A stretch of 64,000 bases of DNA from Anaerosporobacter faecicola (GTDB lineage: Bacteria; Bacillota; Clostridia; Lachnospirales; Lachnospiraceae). The DNA lies in the NCBI RefSeq assembly GCF_012070565.1, contig NZ_JAAQRO010000029.1:1-64000 (forward strand), given 5' to 3'. Positions 1 through 9,934 of the stretch are shown one piece after another; the first letter of the stretch is position 1; every line of letters begins with the position of its first letter. Below the pieces are notes generated by a model. That model was not told the DNA's origin. It ran no database searches and saw only the letters and a program-made list of their open reading frames with translations. A program made the position numbers and the translations under genes.

Positions 1-65
1 GATAACTTTCCATCAAAATATTCTTTGCATGCTGCTAGCCTTATTTCTGTCGTATATTTGGACAT
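1..65 (-). CDS. Partial IS3-type transposase OrfA (N-terminus only)
   Basis: The minus strand reads ATG at 65-63 and stays open to the window edge, giving 21 residues that begin MSKYTTEIRLAACKEYFDGK. This matches the usual opening of the helix-turn-helix domain of IS3-family OrfA proteins, which bind the element ends. A good ribosome binding site (AGGGGGA on the minus strand, about 72-79) precedes the ATG. Only the first helix is visible, so family assignment rests on N-terminal style; another HTH protein is possible. Confidence 0.55.
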   Translation of the reverse strand, partial: MSKYTTEIRLAACKEYFDGKL

Positions 66-74
66 AAAAATTTC

Positions 75-116
75 CCCCTAAGTAGATTTGGTTATTTACC
101 TTGTCTACTTAAGGGG
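75..116. repeat. Inverted repeat upstream of the IS3-type ORF, possible IS end
   Basis: CCCCTAAGTAGA (75-86) pairs with TCTACTTAAGGGG (104-116), with one bulged A. It lies directly upstream of the OrfA start. It could be a hairpin that limits transposase translation, or include the terminal repeat of the element, whose outer end would then lie near 116-125. The other end is outside the window. Confidence 0.4.
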
Positions 117-196
117 AATCATATCATCCCCCAGTGCTACGCCGTTTATTTGTATATAGTGAAGAAAAGTACCATTGTTAAAAAGGAAGGGAAGCG

Positions 197-952
197 TTAT
201 TTTTTTGTTGATACATGATCGAATAACTCCAAGTATCCATAACCATTTTTGCATAGACCACACCATTCTAATATAGAAGAAATGGCCGATATACGGCGTA
301 ATACAGATTCTCCTAGTGCTACACCATATGCATTGTATGCGACATAGCCTTCTACAGTATCTAATGTAAGACCCGGTTCACCTAATTTGGCTTTCATTGC
401 ATTTCCTTTTGATGATCTTCCATTACTCTTCTTTAATAACTCCATAACAGAATCGAAAGCTTTCCAGGTTAGAAGGCTTCCCTTTGGAAGATTAGAGGCA
501 TAGATACCACCTTCAAATTCTTCATAATATATGAAGAATGTCTTGTTATTGGATAGAGGAAGTGTGGCAATTCCTTTACATGCATTAAGTTTTTCCTTAA
601 TTCGTTTTGTGGCAATGCTTTCGTCCTTATAAATGGGTAAAGCATCAATTATAACTTCAATGGTGTCTCCGTTTGAACCAGATAAACCATAGCCTAATCG
701 ATCAAGTACTTGATCAAGTCGTTTCTTAGCTGCTGGGTAACTTAAGTCCATCAATTGCATTAATTCCTTTAGATTACCACGGCACTTTAGGTAGTTATCA
801 ATAAAATGCAAATCTTCATAATCTAGATAATTAAATTTGCTCATTGCAAAATTATTGGTTAACTCTAATCCGCAATGTTTACAGGTAAGTCGAGTTGCAA
901 TTAATTTTTCATGGCAAATGGGACAATGCCCTATGATTTCTGTGTGCTGCAT
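197..952 (-). CDS. DUF2089-type zinc-ribbon/HTH regulator with a long C-terminal extension
   Basis: The 251-residue protein opens with a zinc ribbon (CPICHEK at about residue 10, then CKHCG at about 24). A segment follows that is typical of DUF2089: F-I-D-N-Y-L-K-C-R-G-N-L-K-E and the helix-turn-helix SYPAAKKRLDQVLDRLGYG. DUF2089 proteins are putative transcription regulators and are usually much shorter, about 90-130 residues. Here about 160 further residues follow that I do not recognise. AAAGGTGG precedes the ATG on the minus strand. The gene is divergent from rpoB and lies next to an IS remnant. The regulatory role is inferred from the domain; the target is unknown. Confidence 0.75.
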   Translation of the reverse strand: MQHTEIIGHCPICHEKLIATRLTCKHCGLELTNNFAMSKFNYLDYEDLHFIDNYLKCRGNLKELMQLMDLSYPAAKKRLDQVLDRLGYGLSGSNGDTIEVIIDALPIYKDESIATKRIKEKLNACKGIATLPLSNNKTFFIYYEEFEGGIYASNLPKGSLLTWKAFDSVMELLKKSNGRSSKGNAMKAKLGEPGLTLDTVEGYVAYNAYGVALGESVLRRISAISSILEWCGLCKNGYGYLELFDHVSTKK

Positions 953-1365
953 AGAGATCCACCTTTCTTTTTTGTTTTTCTATATGATTCTCCGATAATC
1001 TCCTCAAAAGGTACGTTCCTTTGTATGGACAGAGGGAATGATCAGTAGTATATATTTAGTGGGGTTTACTTCGGTATTTACTATATATATGAATCTGGTA
1101 TAAAGTTATATTTTTGCATAAAGTAGGGCATACTTAGATAATGAGCGCTTTTTATTGGAATATTGGGTAGATAAAGGTAGTAAATATAGGAATAAATACT
1201 GAAGAACATGCTATAAAATATTTATTCAAAAAAATAAAAAAATATAATTAGAAAGTGTTTCTTCTATATAATAAGAAGAATAGCACATTAGAAGAAAAAT
1301 CACAAGGTAGTAATAATAAAATTAATACTATCTTAAATTAGTAAAATGAATAGCTTGAGTTAGTC
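953..1365. other. Gene-free region between the DUF2089 gene and the rpoB promoter
   Basis: This AT-rich stretch holds no credible gene on either strand. The only structures seen are short inverted repeats such as TTCTTCT...AGAAGAA near 1260-1280. It presumably carries the minus-strand promoter of the DUF2089 gene at its left end, but I cannot identify one confidently. There is no trace of rplJ/rplL, which usually precede rpoB. Confidence 0.5.
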
Positions 1366-1391
1366 AAAAAAAACACCTTGATTAAGGTGTT
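1366..1391 (-). terminator. Minus-strand terminator-like hairpin overlapping the rpoB -35 box
   Basis: AACACCTT (1372-1379) pairs perfectly with AAGGTGTT (1384-1391) around a GATT loop. Read on the minus strand the hairpin is followed by eight U residues (A-run 1366-1373 on the + strand), the form of an intrinsic terminator. The right arm shares two bases with the TTGACA box of the rpoB promoter. Confidence 0.6.
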
Positions 1392-1418
1392 GACAAGTCT
1401 AAATATATATGCTAACAT
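1390..1418 (+). promoter_or_regulatory. rpoBC promoter
   Basis: TTGACA (1390-1395), a 17-nt spacer and TAACAT (1413-1418) form a sigma-A type promoter about 95 nt upstream of the rpoB start. It is the only strong match in the interval, so rpoBC appears to have its own promoter rather than depending on an upstream ribosomal protein operon. Confidence 0.7.
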
Positions 1419-1511
1419 GAAAAATGCACTATTGTGGTGTCTTGTGCTTTAAGTCGAATATGTGTTGATTATAGCACATTCATATAAAAAATTCAAGGGG
1501 TGAAAACGTCA

Positions 1512-4500
1512 ATGGATAAAAACAGAATACGTCCAATTAAAGTTGGTAACGGCATGAGAATGAGTTACTCAAAGCAAAAAGAAGTACTTGATATGCCTAA
1601 TCTCATTGAAGTACAGAAAGACTCTTATAAGTGGTTCCTTGAAGAGGGGCTTTATGAAGTCTTTGATGACATCTCACCAATCGCAGATTACAGCGGACAC
1701 TTAAGCTTAGAGTTCGTTGATTTTACATTATGCGAAGATGATGTTAAGTATTCAATAGAAGAGTGTAAGGTAAGAGATGCTACTTATGCTGCTCCACTAA
1801 AAGTAAAAGTCAGACTTCATAACAAAGAGAATGACGAAATTAACGAACATGATATTTTCATGGGTGATCTACCATTAATGACCGAAACAGGTACGTTCGT
1901 AATTAATGGTGCTGAACGTGTTATCGTAAGCCAGTTAGTACGTTCCCCTGGAATTTATTATGCTATCGGACATGATAAGATCGGTAAAGAATTATATTCT
2001 TGTACGGTTATCCCTAACAGGGGTGCATGGTTAGAATATGAAACAGATTCTAACGATGTTTTCTATGTTCGTGTAGATAGAAACAGAAAAGTACCAATTA
2101 CTGTATTGATCCGTGCACTTGGATTTGGTACAAATCAAGAGATTCTTGATTTGTTTGGTGAAGAACCTAAGATCTTAGCAAGTATCACAAAAGATACTTC
2201 AGATAACTACCAAGATGGTCTTCTTGAATTATACAAGAAACTTCGTCCAGGTGAACCACTATCTGTAGAAAGTGCAGAAAGTTTGATCAACAGTATGTTC
2301 TTTGATGCAAGAAGATATGATCTTGCCAAAGTTGGTCGTTATAAATTCAATAAAAAATTAGCACTTAAGAATAGAATTACTGGTTTCACACTATCAGAAG
2401 ATGTGGTGAATACAGAGACTGGCGAAGTAATCGCTGAAACAGGTACATTTGTATCAGAGGATCTTGCAATTGAAATCCAAAATGCTGGTGTTCCTTTTGT
2501 TTGGGTTCAAACAGAAGAGAGAAATGTAAAAGTTATCTCTAACTTAATGGTAGATCTAGCAGCTTATGTTGATGTAGATAAAGAAGAAGTCGGCATCACA
2601 GAAGATGTTTACTATCCAGTATTGAAAGCAATTCTTGAAGAAAACAAAACACAAGAAGATATCATTGTTGCAATTAAAAAGAATGTTAATGAATTAGTTC
2701 CAAAACATATCACAAAAGATGATATCATTGCTTCTATTAACTATAACATGCATCTTGAGCATGGACTTGGAACAGATGATGATATCGACCACTTAGGAAA
2801 CAGAAGAATCAGAGCGGTTGGTGAGTTATTACAAAATCAATATCGTATTGGTTTATCTAGAATGGAACGTGTTGTTCGTGAAAGAATGACGACACAAGAT
2901 TTAGAAGTAGTATCTCCACAATCCTTAATTAATATTAAACCAGTAACAGCTGCTGTCAAAGAATTCTTTGGTAGTTCTCAGTTGTCACAGTTCATGGATC
3001 AGAATAACCCTCTTTCTGAGTTGACTCATAAGAGACGTTTATCTGCATTAGGACCTGGTGGTTTATCAAGAGATAGAGCCGGATTCGAGGTTCGTGACGT
3101 TCACTATACGCATTATGGTAGAATGTGTCCGATCGAGACTCCTGAAGGTCCTAACATCGGTCTGATCAACTCATTAGCTTCTTATGCAAGAATTAATGAA
3201 TATGGTTTTGTTGAAGCTCCATATCGTAAGGTTGACAAGACAGATCCTAAGAATCCAAGAGTAACAGATGATGTTGTTTATTTAACAGCTGATGAAGAAG
3301 ATAAATTCGTAGTAGCACAAGCCAATGAAGAGTTAGATGAGAATGGTTACTTCGTACGTAGCAACATTTCTGGTCGTTATAGAGAAGAAACTTCTGAGTT
3401 CGAGAAATCAAAGATTGATTTGATGGACGTATCTCCAAAGATGGTATTCTCTGTGGCTACAGCCATGATTCCATTCTTACAAAACGATGATGCCAACCGT
3501 GCCTTGATGGGATCCAACATGCAACGTCAGGCAGTTCCACTATTAATTACAGAATCACCTGTAGTTGGTACTGGTATGGAAAGCAAAGCCGCAGTTGACT
3601 CTGGTAACTGTGTTGTTTCTAAGAAAGATGGTGTTGTTGAAAAATCAACAGCAACAGAAATTATTATTAAGAACGATGACAATACAAGAGACGTATACAA
3701 AGTTTCTAAATTCCTTCGTAGTAACCAAAGTAACTGTTTGAACCAAAGAACAGTTGTATTCAAAGGTGACCGTGTTCATGCAGGACAGGTTATCGCTGAT
3801 GGACCTTCTATTTCCAAGGGAGAATTAGCACTTGGTAAGAACCCATTAATCGGTTTCATGACTTGGGAAGGTTACAATTACGAAGATGCTGTATTATTAA
3901 GTGAAAGATTAGTACAAGAAGATGTATATACTTCTATTCATATTGAAGAATATGAAGCAGAATCAAGAGATACAAAACTCGGACCTGAAGAAATCACAAG
4001 AGATGTACCAGGTGTTGGTGATGACGCATTAAAAGATCTTGATGAAAGAGGTATTATCCGTATTGGTGCAGAAGTACGTGCGGGAGATATCTTAGTTGGT
4101 AAAGTTACACCTAAGGGTGAAACAGAATTAACAGCAGAAGAAAGACTTCTACGTGCAATCTTCGGTGAAAAAGCAAGAGAAGTACGTGATACATCATTAC
4201 GTGTACCTCATGGTGAATTTGGTATCATCGTTGATGCAAAAGTATTTACAAGAGAAAATGGTGACGAGTTATCACCAGGTGTTAATGAAACCGTTCGTGT
4301 TTACATTGCACAAAAGAGAAAGATTCAAGTAGGAGATAAGATGGCCGGTCGACATGGTAACAAGGGTGTTGTTTCCCGTGTATTACCAGTAGAAGATATG
4401 CCATTCTTACCAAACGGTCGTCCACTTGATATCGTTCTTAACCCTCTAGGCGTGCCTTCACGTATGAACATTGGACAGGTACTTGAAATCCATCTAAGTC

Positions 4501-5348
4501 TTGCTGCTACAGCACTTGGATTCAAGGTTTCTACTCCAGTATTCGATGGCGCCAACGAGTTTGATATCATGGATACATTAGAATTGGCAAATGACTATGT
4601 GAATACTCCATGGGAAGAATTCTATAACAAATACAAAGATACCCTTCACCCAGATACGATGGAATTCCTTGAAAACAATATGGATTATCGTAAAGAATGG
4701 GAAGGTGTTCCAATTAATAGAGATGGTAAGGTAAGACTTCGTGATGGTCGTACAGGAGAATACTTCGATGGCGCTGTTACAGTCGGTTTCATGCACTACT
4801 TGAAACTTCACCACTTGGTAGACGATAAGATCCATGCACGTTCTACTGGTCCTTACTCATTAGTAACACAACAGCCACTTGGTGGTAAAGCGCAGTTCGG
4901 TGGACAGAGATTTGGTGAGATGGAAGTTTGGGCACTGGAAGCTTACGGTGCTGCATACACATTACAGGAAATCTTAACTGTTAAATCCGATGATGTTGTA
5001 GGTCGTGTGAAGACTTATGAAGCAATCATTAAAGGCGACAATATATCAGAACCTGGTATTCCAGAGTCATTTAAGGTACTTCTTAAGGAATTACAATCAC
5101 TTGCACTTGATGTTACTGTTCTTGATGAAAATGGAAATGAAATTCAGATGACAGAAAACATTGACTATGGTGAAGAAGACTTAACACCATTAATCGAAGG
5201 AGATGACAATTTCCGTTTCGATGAGGAGCCTTTCGCAGATGCAGGTTTTAGAGAACACACTGCAGATGAAGAAGAGGAAAGCGTATTCGATGGCTTTGAT
5301 ACAGAAGAAGACATTGAACTAAGCGGTGATGAGGAATTCGAAGATTAA
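1512..5348 (+). CDS. rpoB: RNA polymerase beta subunit
   Basis: RpoB forms the catalytic core of RNA polymerase with RpoC. The 1278-residue protein is of normal length for Firmicutes. It has the rifampicin-pocket region ([13 protein letters not shown], then [13 protein letters not shown]), the [10 protein letters not shown] motif and the C-terminal [20 protein letters not shown] segment that contacts beta prime. The C-terminus is a strongly acidic tail. I chose the ATG at 1512 rather than the GTG at 1500 because the GTG lies inside the ribosome binding site AAGGGGTG (1495-1502). It is the first gene of the rpoB-rpoC unit. The flanking rplJ/rplL usual in Firmicutes are not here. Confidence 0.98.
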   Translation: MDKNRIRPIKVGNGMRMSYSKQKEVLDMPNLIEVQKDSYKWFLEEGLYEVFDDISPIADYSGHLSLEFVDFTLCEDDVKYSIEECKVRDATYAAPLKVKVRLHNKENDEINEHDIFMGDLPLMTETGTFVINGAERVIVSQLVRSPGIYYAIGHDKIGKELYSCTVIPNRGAWLEYETDSNDVFYVRVDRNRKVPITVLIRALGFGTNQEILDLFGEEPKILASITKDTSDNYQDGLLELYKKLRPGEPLSVESAESLINSMFFDARRYDLAKVGRYKFNKKLALKNRITGFTLSEDVVNTETGEVIAETGTFVSEDLAIEIQNAGVPFVWVQTEERNVKVISNLMVDLAAYVDVDKEEVGITEDVYYPVLKAILEENKTQEDIIVAIKKNVNELVPKHITKDDIIASINYNMHLEHGLGTDDDIDHLGNRRIRAVGELLQNQYRIGLSRMERVVRERMTTQDLEVVSPQSLINIKPVTAAVKEFFGSSQLSQFMDQNNPLSELTHKRRLSALGPGGLSRDRAGFEVRDVHYTHYGRMCPIETPEGPNIGLINSLASYARINEYGFVEAPYRKVDKTDPKNPRVTDDVVYLTADEEDKFVVAQANEELDENGYFVRSNISGRYREETSEFEKSKIDLMDVSPKMVFSVATAMIPFLQNDDANRALMGSNMQRQAVPLLITESPVVGTGMESKAAVDSGNCVVSKKDGVVEKSTATEIIIKNDDNTRDVYKVSKFLRSNQSNCLNQRTVVFKGDRVHAGQVIADGPSISKGELALGKNPLIGFMTWEGYNYEDAVLLSERLVQEDVYTSIHIEEYEAESRDTKLGPEEITRDVPGVGDDALKDLDERGIIRIGAEVRAGDILVGKVTPKGETELTAEERLLRAIFGEKAREVRDTSLRVPHGEFGIIVDAKVFTRENGDELSPGVNETVRVYIAQKRKIQVGDKMAGRHGNKGVVSRVLPVEDMPFLPNGRPLDIVLNPLGVPSRMNIGQVLEIHLSLAATALGFKVSTPVFDGANEFDIMDTLELANDYVNTPWEEFYNKYKDTLHPDTMEFLENNMDYRKEWEGVPINRDGKVRLRDGRTGEYFDGAVTVGFMHYLKLHHLVDDKIHARSTGPYSLVTQQPLGGKAQFGGQRFGEMEVWALEAYGAAYTLQEILTVKSDDVVGRVKTYEAIIKGDNISEPGIPESFKVLLKELQSLALDVTVLDENGNEIQMTENIDYGEEDLTPLIEGDDNFRFDEEPFADAGFREHTADEEEESVFDGFDTEEDIELSGDEEFED

Positions 5349-5354
5349 TAGTTA

Positions 5355-5392
5355 CACACATCAGAACAAGCAAGTATGCTTGTTTTGGTGTG
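5355..5392 (+). other. Intercistronic hairpin between rpoB and rpoC
   Basis: AACAAGCA (5365-5372) and TGCTTGTT (5377-5384) pair around AGTA, and CACAC (5355-5359) with GTGTG (5388-5392) can extend the stem imperfectly. No T-run follows, so it is probably not a terminator; an RNA processing or stabilising structure is more likely. The rpoB-rpoC gap is 174 nt. Confidence 0.5.
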
Positions 5393-5522
5393 CATTAAGA
5401 TAAATCTTGGTGCAAGAAGATTGCTACTGAGTAAGTATAGAAGAAATCAGTTGACATTGGGACGGAAATTTACTGAATGCAGTAAAGTCCTTACACAGAT
5501 GAACGAAGGGAGTGCCAGATAA

Positions 5523-8500
5523 ATGTCAGATGTAAGCAATGAAAATGTTTCAGAATTGACATACGATGCGATAAAAATCGGATTAGCTTCTCCAGAGAAG
5601 ATCCTTGAGTGGTCTAGAGGAGAGGTAAAAAAACCTGAAACAATCAATTACAGAACATTAAAACCAGAAAAAGATGGTTTATTCTGTGAAAAGATATTTG
5701 GACCAAACAAAGACTGGGAATGTCATTGTGGTAAATATAAGAAGATCCGTTATAAAGGTGTAGTTTGTGACCGTTGTGGTGTTGAAGTAACAAAAGCAAG
5801 TGTACGTCGTGAAAGAATGGGACATATTGAACTTGCAGCTCCAGTATCACATATTTGGTATTTTAAAGGAATCCCAAGTAGAATGGGTCTTGTTCTTGAC
5901 TTATCACCAAGAACACTTGAAAAAGTATTATACTTTGCTTCTTATATTGTATTGGATAAAGGGGATACCGATCTTCAATACAAACAAGTATTAAATGAAA
6001 AAGAATACAAAGAGGCATATGACAAATATGGTAGCCGTTTCCGTGTTGGAATGGGTGCTGAATCAATCAAAGAACTTCTTCAGGCAATTGACTTAGAGAA
6101 AGAGTCAAAAGAGTTGAAGAGAGGCTTAAAAGATTCAACAGGCCAAAAGAGAGCTAGAATTATTAAACGTTTAGAAGTTGTTGAAGCATTTAGAGAGTCT
6201 GGAAACAAACCAGAATGGATGATTCTTGATGCGGTTCCAGTTATTCCACCAGATTTAAGACCTATGGTTCAGCTTGATGGTGGACGTTTTGCAACTTCCG
6301 ATATGAATGATCTATATAGAAGAATCATCAATAGAAATAACCGTCTTAAGAGATTATTAGAGCTTGGTGCACCTGACATTATTGTTCGTAATGAAAAGAG
6401 AATGTTACAGGAAGCAGTAGATGCTTTAATTGATAACGGTAGAAGAGGACGTCCAGTAACTGGTCCTGGTAACCGTGCACTTAAATCTCTTTCTGATATG
6501 TTAAAAGGTAAGCAAGGCCGTTTCCGTCAGAACTTACTTGGTAAACGTGTTGACTATTCAGGACGTTCCGTTATCGTAGTAGGACCAGAGTTAAAGATCT
6601 ATCAATGTGGTCTTCCAAAAGAGATGGCAATCGAATTATTCAAACCTTTCGTAATGAAAGAATTAGTAGCAAGAGGAACTGCTCATAACATTAAATCTGC
6701 TAAGAAGATGGTAGAACGTCTTCAAACAGAAGTGTGGGATGTATTAGAAGAAGTAATCAAAGAACATCCAGTTATGTTGAACCGTGCTCCTACTCTTCAT
6801 AGACTTGGAATTCAGGCGTTCGAGCCTATCCTAGTAGAAGGTAAAGCAATCAAACTACATCCATTGGTTTGTACAGCATTCAATGCCGATTTCGATGGTG
6901 ACCAGATGGCTGTCCATCTTCCATTATCCGTAGAAGCACAAGCAGAATGTCGTTTCTTATTACTATCTCCAAACAACTTGTTGAAACCATCTGATGGTGG
7001 TCCAGTAGCCGTTCCTTCACAGGATATGGTTCTTGGTATCTACTATCTGACACAGGAGAGACCTGGAGATCGTGGTGAAGGACATTGCTTCAAGAGCATT
7101 AATGAAGCAATCTTAGCATATGAGAATAGTGTTATCACACTTCAAGCAAGAATCAAAGTTAGAAGAAAAGGTATTAATGCACAGGGACAAGAAGAGTTTA
7201 GAATGATTGAGTCTACATTAGGACGTTTCATCTTAAATGAAAGCTTGCCTCAAGATCTTGGATTCGTTGATCGTACCAAAGAAGAAAACTTCTTAAAACC
7301 AGAAGTTGATTTCCATGTTGGTAAGAAACAATTAAAACAAATCCTTGAAAAATGTATCAATACTCATGGCGCAACAAACACAGCGGAAACACTTGATGCA
7401 ATCAAGGCATTGGGTTACAAATACTCAACTCGTGCTGCAATGACGGTTTCTATTTCCGATATGACAGTGCCTGCGAAGAAGAAACAAATTCTTGCCGATG
7501 CTGAAGCAACAGTAGAAGTAATTGCAAAGAACTTCCGTCGTGGTTTAATGACAGAAGAAGAACGTTATAAAGCAGTAATTGAAACTTGGAAAGAAGCCGA
7601 TGATGAAATTACGGAAGCACTTCTTACCGGTCTTGATAAATACAACAACATCTTTATGATGGCTGACTCTGGTGCCCGTGGTTCTGACAAGCAGATCAAA
7701 CAGCTTGCTGGTATGCGTGGTCTGATGGCAGATACATCAGGTAGAACAATCGAATTACCAATCAAGTCAAACTTCCGTGAAGGACTTGACGTTTTGGAAT
7801 ACTTCATCTCTGCGCATGGTGCTCGTAAAGGTCTTTCTGATACTGCACTTCGTACAGCCGATTCAGGTTACTTGACTCGTCGTCTTGTTGACGTATCACA
7901 AGATTTGATCATTCGTGAAGTGGATTGTTGTGAAGGTAAGGAAATCCCAGGTATGTGGATTAAAGCTTTTACAGATGGTCGTGAAATGATTGAAAGCTTG
8001 GAAGAAAGAATTACAGGTAGATTCTCTTGTGAAACAATCTGTGATGACAACGGTGATATGATCGTTAAAGCAAATCATATGATTACACCAAAACGTGCTG
8101 CTCGTATTGTGAAAAAACAAGAAATTGTTGATGCAGGTAACGATGCGAAATTAAAGATTCGTACAATCTTAACTTGTCGTTCTCACATTGGAGTATGTGC
8201 AAAATGTTACGGTGCAAACATGGCAACTGGTGAACCAGTACAAGTTGGTGAAGCAGTTGGTATCATAGCAGCACAGTCAATCGGTGAACCAGGTACACAG
8301 CTTACAATGCGTACATTCCATACAGGTGGTGTTGCCGGTGATGATATCACACAAGGTCTTCCTCGTGTTGAGGAACTTTTTGAAGCAAGAAAACCAAAGG
8401 GTCTTGCAATTATTGCTGAGTTCGGTGGAACAGTTACAATCAGTGATACGAAGAAAAAACGTGAAGTTATTGTTACAAACAGCGAAACTGGCGAATCCAA

Positions 8501-9215
8501 AGCTTATCTAATCCCTTATGGATCAAGAATTAAAGTTATGGAAGGTCAAGTTCTTGAAGCTGGTGATGAGTTAACAGAAGGTAGTGTTAACCCACATGAT
8601 ATCCTTAAGATTAAAGGTGTACGTGCCGTTCAAGATTATATGATTCAAGAAGTTCAACGTGTATATCGTTTACAAGGTGTTGAAATCAATGATAAGCATG
8701 TCGAAGTAATTGTACGTCAGATGTTGAAGAAGATTCGTATTGAAAACAATGGTGATTCTGAATTCTTACCAGGAACATTAGTGGATATCCTTGACTATGA
8801 TGAAATCAATGAACAATTGGTTGCAGAAGGAAAAGAACCAGCAGATGGTAAACAAGTAATGCTTGGTATTACAAAAGCATCTCTTGCAACAAACTCCTTC
8901 TTGTCAGCAGCTTCCTTCCAGGAAACTACAAAAGTTCTTACGGAAGCAGCAATCAAAGGAAAGATTGACCCATTAATTGGTCTGAAAGAAAATGTTATCA
9001 TCGGTAAGTTAATTCCAGCTGGTACTGGTATGAAGAGATATCGTTCTGTAAAACTGGATAGTGATGTATCCGAAGAATTAACATTATCAGATGATTTAGG
9101 AGAAGATGATATTATTTCAGCTAATGTAGATATGGATTTTGATCAAGATGCGGAACCAATCTTATTAGTAGACAATGATGAAGACTTTGATTTTCAATCA
9201 GATGATGAAGAATAA
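5523..9215 (+). CDS. rpoC: RNA polymerase beta prime subunit
   Basis: RpoC carries the active-site magnesium. The 1230-residue protein shows the N-terminal zinc site ([20 protein letters not shown], about residues 60-80), the catalytic [12 protein letters not shown] motif (about residue 458), the trigger-loop region ([20 protein letters not shown]) and the second zinc cluster ending CAKCYG. A very acidic tail ends the protein. AAGGGAG (5506-5512) precedes the ATG by 10 nt. It follows rpoB by 174 nt with a hairpin but no terminator between them, so the pair is probably cotranscribed. A terminator-like hairpin follows. Confidence 0.98.
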   Translation: MSDVSNENVSELTYDAIKIGLASPEKILEWSRGEVKKPETINYRTLKPEKDGLFCEKIFGPNKDWECHCGKYKKIRYKGVVCDRCGVEVTKASVRRERMGHIELAAPVSHIWYFKGIPSRMGLVLDLSPRTLEKVLYFASYIVLDKGDTDLQYKQVLNEKEYKEAYDKYGSRFRVGMGAESIKELLQAIDLEKESKELKRGLKDSTGQKRARIIKRLEVVEAFRESGNKPEWMILDAVPVIPPDLRPMVQLDGGRFATSDMNDLYRRIINRNNRLKRLLELGAPDIIVRNEKRMLQEAVDALIDNGRRGRPVTGPGNRALKSLSDMLKGKQGRFRQNLLGKRVDYSGRSVIVVGPELKIYQCGLPKEMAIELFKPFVMKELVARGTAHNIKSAKKMVERLQTEVWDVLEEVIKEHPVMLNRAPTLHRLGIQAFEPILVEGKAIKLHPLVCTAFNADFDGDQMAVHLPLSVEAQAECRFLLLSPNNLLKPSDGGPVAVPSQDMVLGIYYLTQERPGDRGEGHCFKSINEAILAYENSVITLQARIKVRRKGINAQGQEEFRMIESTLGRFILNESLPQDLGFVDRTKEENFLKPEVDFHVGKKQLKQILEKCINTHGATNTAETLDAIKALGYKYSTRAAMTVSISDMTVPAKKKQILADAEATVEVIAKNFRRGLMTEEERYKAVIETWKEADDEITEALLTGLDKYNNIFMMADSGARGSDKQIKQLAGMRGLMADTSGRTIELPIKSNFREGLDVLEYFISAHGARKGLSDTALRTADSGYLTRRLVDVSQDLIIREVDCCEGKEIPGMWIKAFTDGREMIESLEERITGRFSCETICDDNGDMIVKANHMITPKRAARIVKKQEIVDAGNDAKLKIRTILTCRSHIGVCAKCYGANMATGEPVQVGEAVGIIAAQSIGEPGTQLTMRTFHTGGVAGDDITQGLPRVEELFEARKPKGLAIIAEFGGTVTISDTKKKREVIVTNSETGESKAYLIPYGSRIKVMEGQVLEAGDELTEGSVNPHDILKIKGVRAVQDYMIQEVQRVYRLQGVEINDKHVEVIVRQMLKKIRIENNGDSEFLPGTLVDILDYDEINEQLVAEGKEPADGKQVMLGITKASLATNSFLSAASFQETTKVLTEAAIKGKIDPLIGLKENVIIGKLIPAGTGMKRYRSVKLDSDVSEELTLSDDLGEDDIISANVDMDFDQDAEPILLVDNDEDFDFQSDDEE

Positions 9216-9229
9216 ATAAGACAATATCA

Positions 9230-9289
9230 TATAGCAACAATAGAAGCCTAGAGTGCAGAAAAGTCTGTTCTCTAGGCTTTGCTGCTATA
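9230..9289 (+). terminator. Terminator-like hairpin after rpoC
   Basis: AGCCTAGAG pairs with CTCTAGGCT (9245-9253 / 9270-9278), and an outer stem TATAGCA/TGCTATA (9230-9236 / 9283-9289) can extend it. The T-run is short (TTT). The strong stem at the end of a highly expressed unit supports termination. Confidence 0.65.
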
Positions 9290-9390
9290 TAAATATAATA
9301 GGAGCCCTTCTACTTCCTGATTATATAAACCCTCCTAGGGAGGCGCACTCGTATATAAGGAAGATACCAGCTGAAGTTGACTGTTCTCCG
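9286..9390 (+). repeat. Dispersed intergenic element, copy A (after rpoC)
   Basis: A left hairpin (ATAATAGGA...TTCCTGATTATAT, 9293-9327) is followed by the conserved core GCGCACTCGTATATAAGGAA (9343-9362) and an imperfect stem-loop AGCTGAAGTT (9370-9379). The same architecture recurs at 28927, 47262, 48841 and 61575. It lies directly after the rpoC terminator hairpin. Confidence 0.7.
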
Positions 9391-9719
9391 CGCCATTTCT
9401 GTATGTTGTGCTAGAGCTGGAATGGAATACATGGCGGGTATTTGATTTCTTACAAGTACACATTAAGGAATGTTAGGAACATTAATATAGGAAGGCCATG
9501 GTTATACAATCCTAGTAATAAATGAAAGTAAATGTGCATAAAATAGTAGATAAGAATATGATTCGTTAAGAATATAAAACGGCATGTAGTAAAAGCTATT
9601 TGGCGTAAATTTTATGGAGGCATTTATTTAAGATATAGCAGTATAAAGTAACAAGCTACATAAAAATAAAGGATAGATATAAGATTGTGGTGATAAAAAT
9701 GGAAGCTTGTTAGATAATC
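9391..9719. other. Gene-free region after the rpoC-side repeat
   Basis: No credible gene is seen. A long-range inverted repeat, CGCCAT (9391-9396) with ATGGCG (9431-9436), could close a stem over about 35 nt. The remainder is AT-rich and may carry the promoter for the small peptide gene at 9737. Confidence 0.4.
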
Positions 9720-9736
9720 GGGGGAGGAATTAAGAT

Positions 9737-9856
9737 ATGGGTAAAAGAATAGTAAAGATTGCATTGTTCCTATTAACAATGCTTGCAATTTGTAGTATTA
9801 TCCAACATAGCGTAGAAACACAAGTGGCACTAAGACCATTATTTATGTTATACTAA
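9737..9856 (+). CDS. Small hydrophobic peptide, 39 residues
   Basis: A short reading frame begins at ATG 9737 behind a strong site (GGGGAGGA, about 9720-9728). It encodes 39 residues: a basic start (MGKRIVKIA), a hydrophobic stretch of about 13 residues and a short polar/hydrophobic tail. This looks like a single membrane segment or an uncleaved signal sequence. I know no family for it. Its last codons lie inside an inverted repeat (GTGGCAC near 9820 with GTGCCAC near 9865), so the 3' end may double as a terminator. It could be a leader or a relic rather than a functional peptide. Confidence 0.4.
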   Translation: MGKRIVKIALFLLTMLAICSIIQHSVETQVALRPLFMLY

Positions 9857-9872
9857 GGTCTTTCGTGCCACC
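9819..9872. terminator. Hairpin overlapping the end of the small peptide gene
   Basis: GTGGCAC pairs with GTGCCAC, and the inner arms AGACC/GGTCT extend it across the loop that contains the stop codon of the 39-residue peptide. No clear T-run follows on the + strand. It lies between the convergent peptide gene and the MATE gene, so it may separate the two units. Confidence 0.45.
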
Positions 9873-9934
9873 TATATGTGTATATATATTCATGTATGAC
9901 GCCCTATCAAATTTATATGAATCAACGGATCGGA

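Noticed and set aside
3247-3438. Leu/His-rich minus-strand frames inside rpoB and similar ones in other genes.
   Set aside because: They are antisense shadows of strong genes; low-complexity composition and no ribosome sites.
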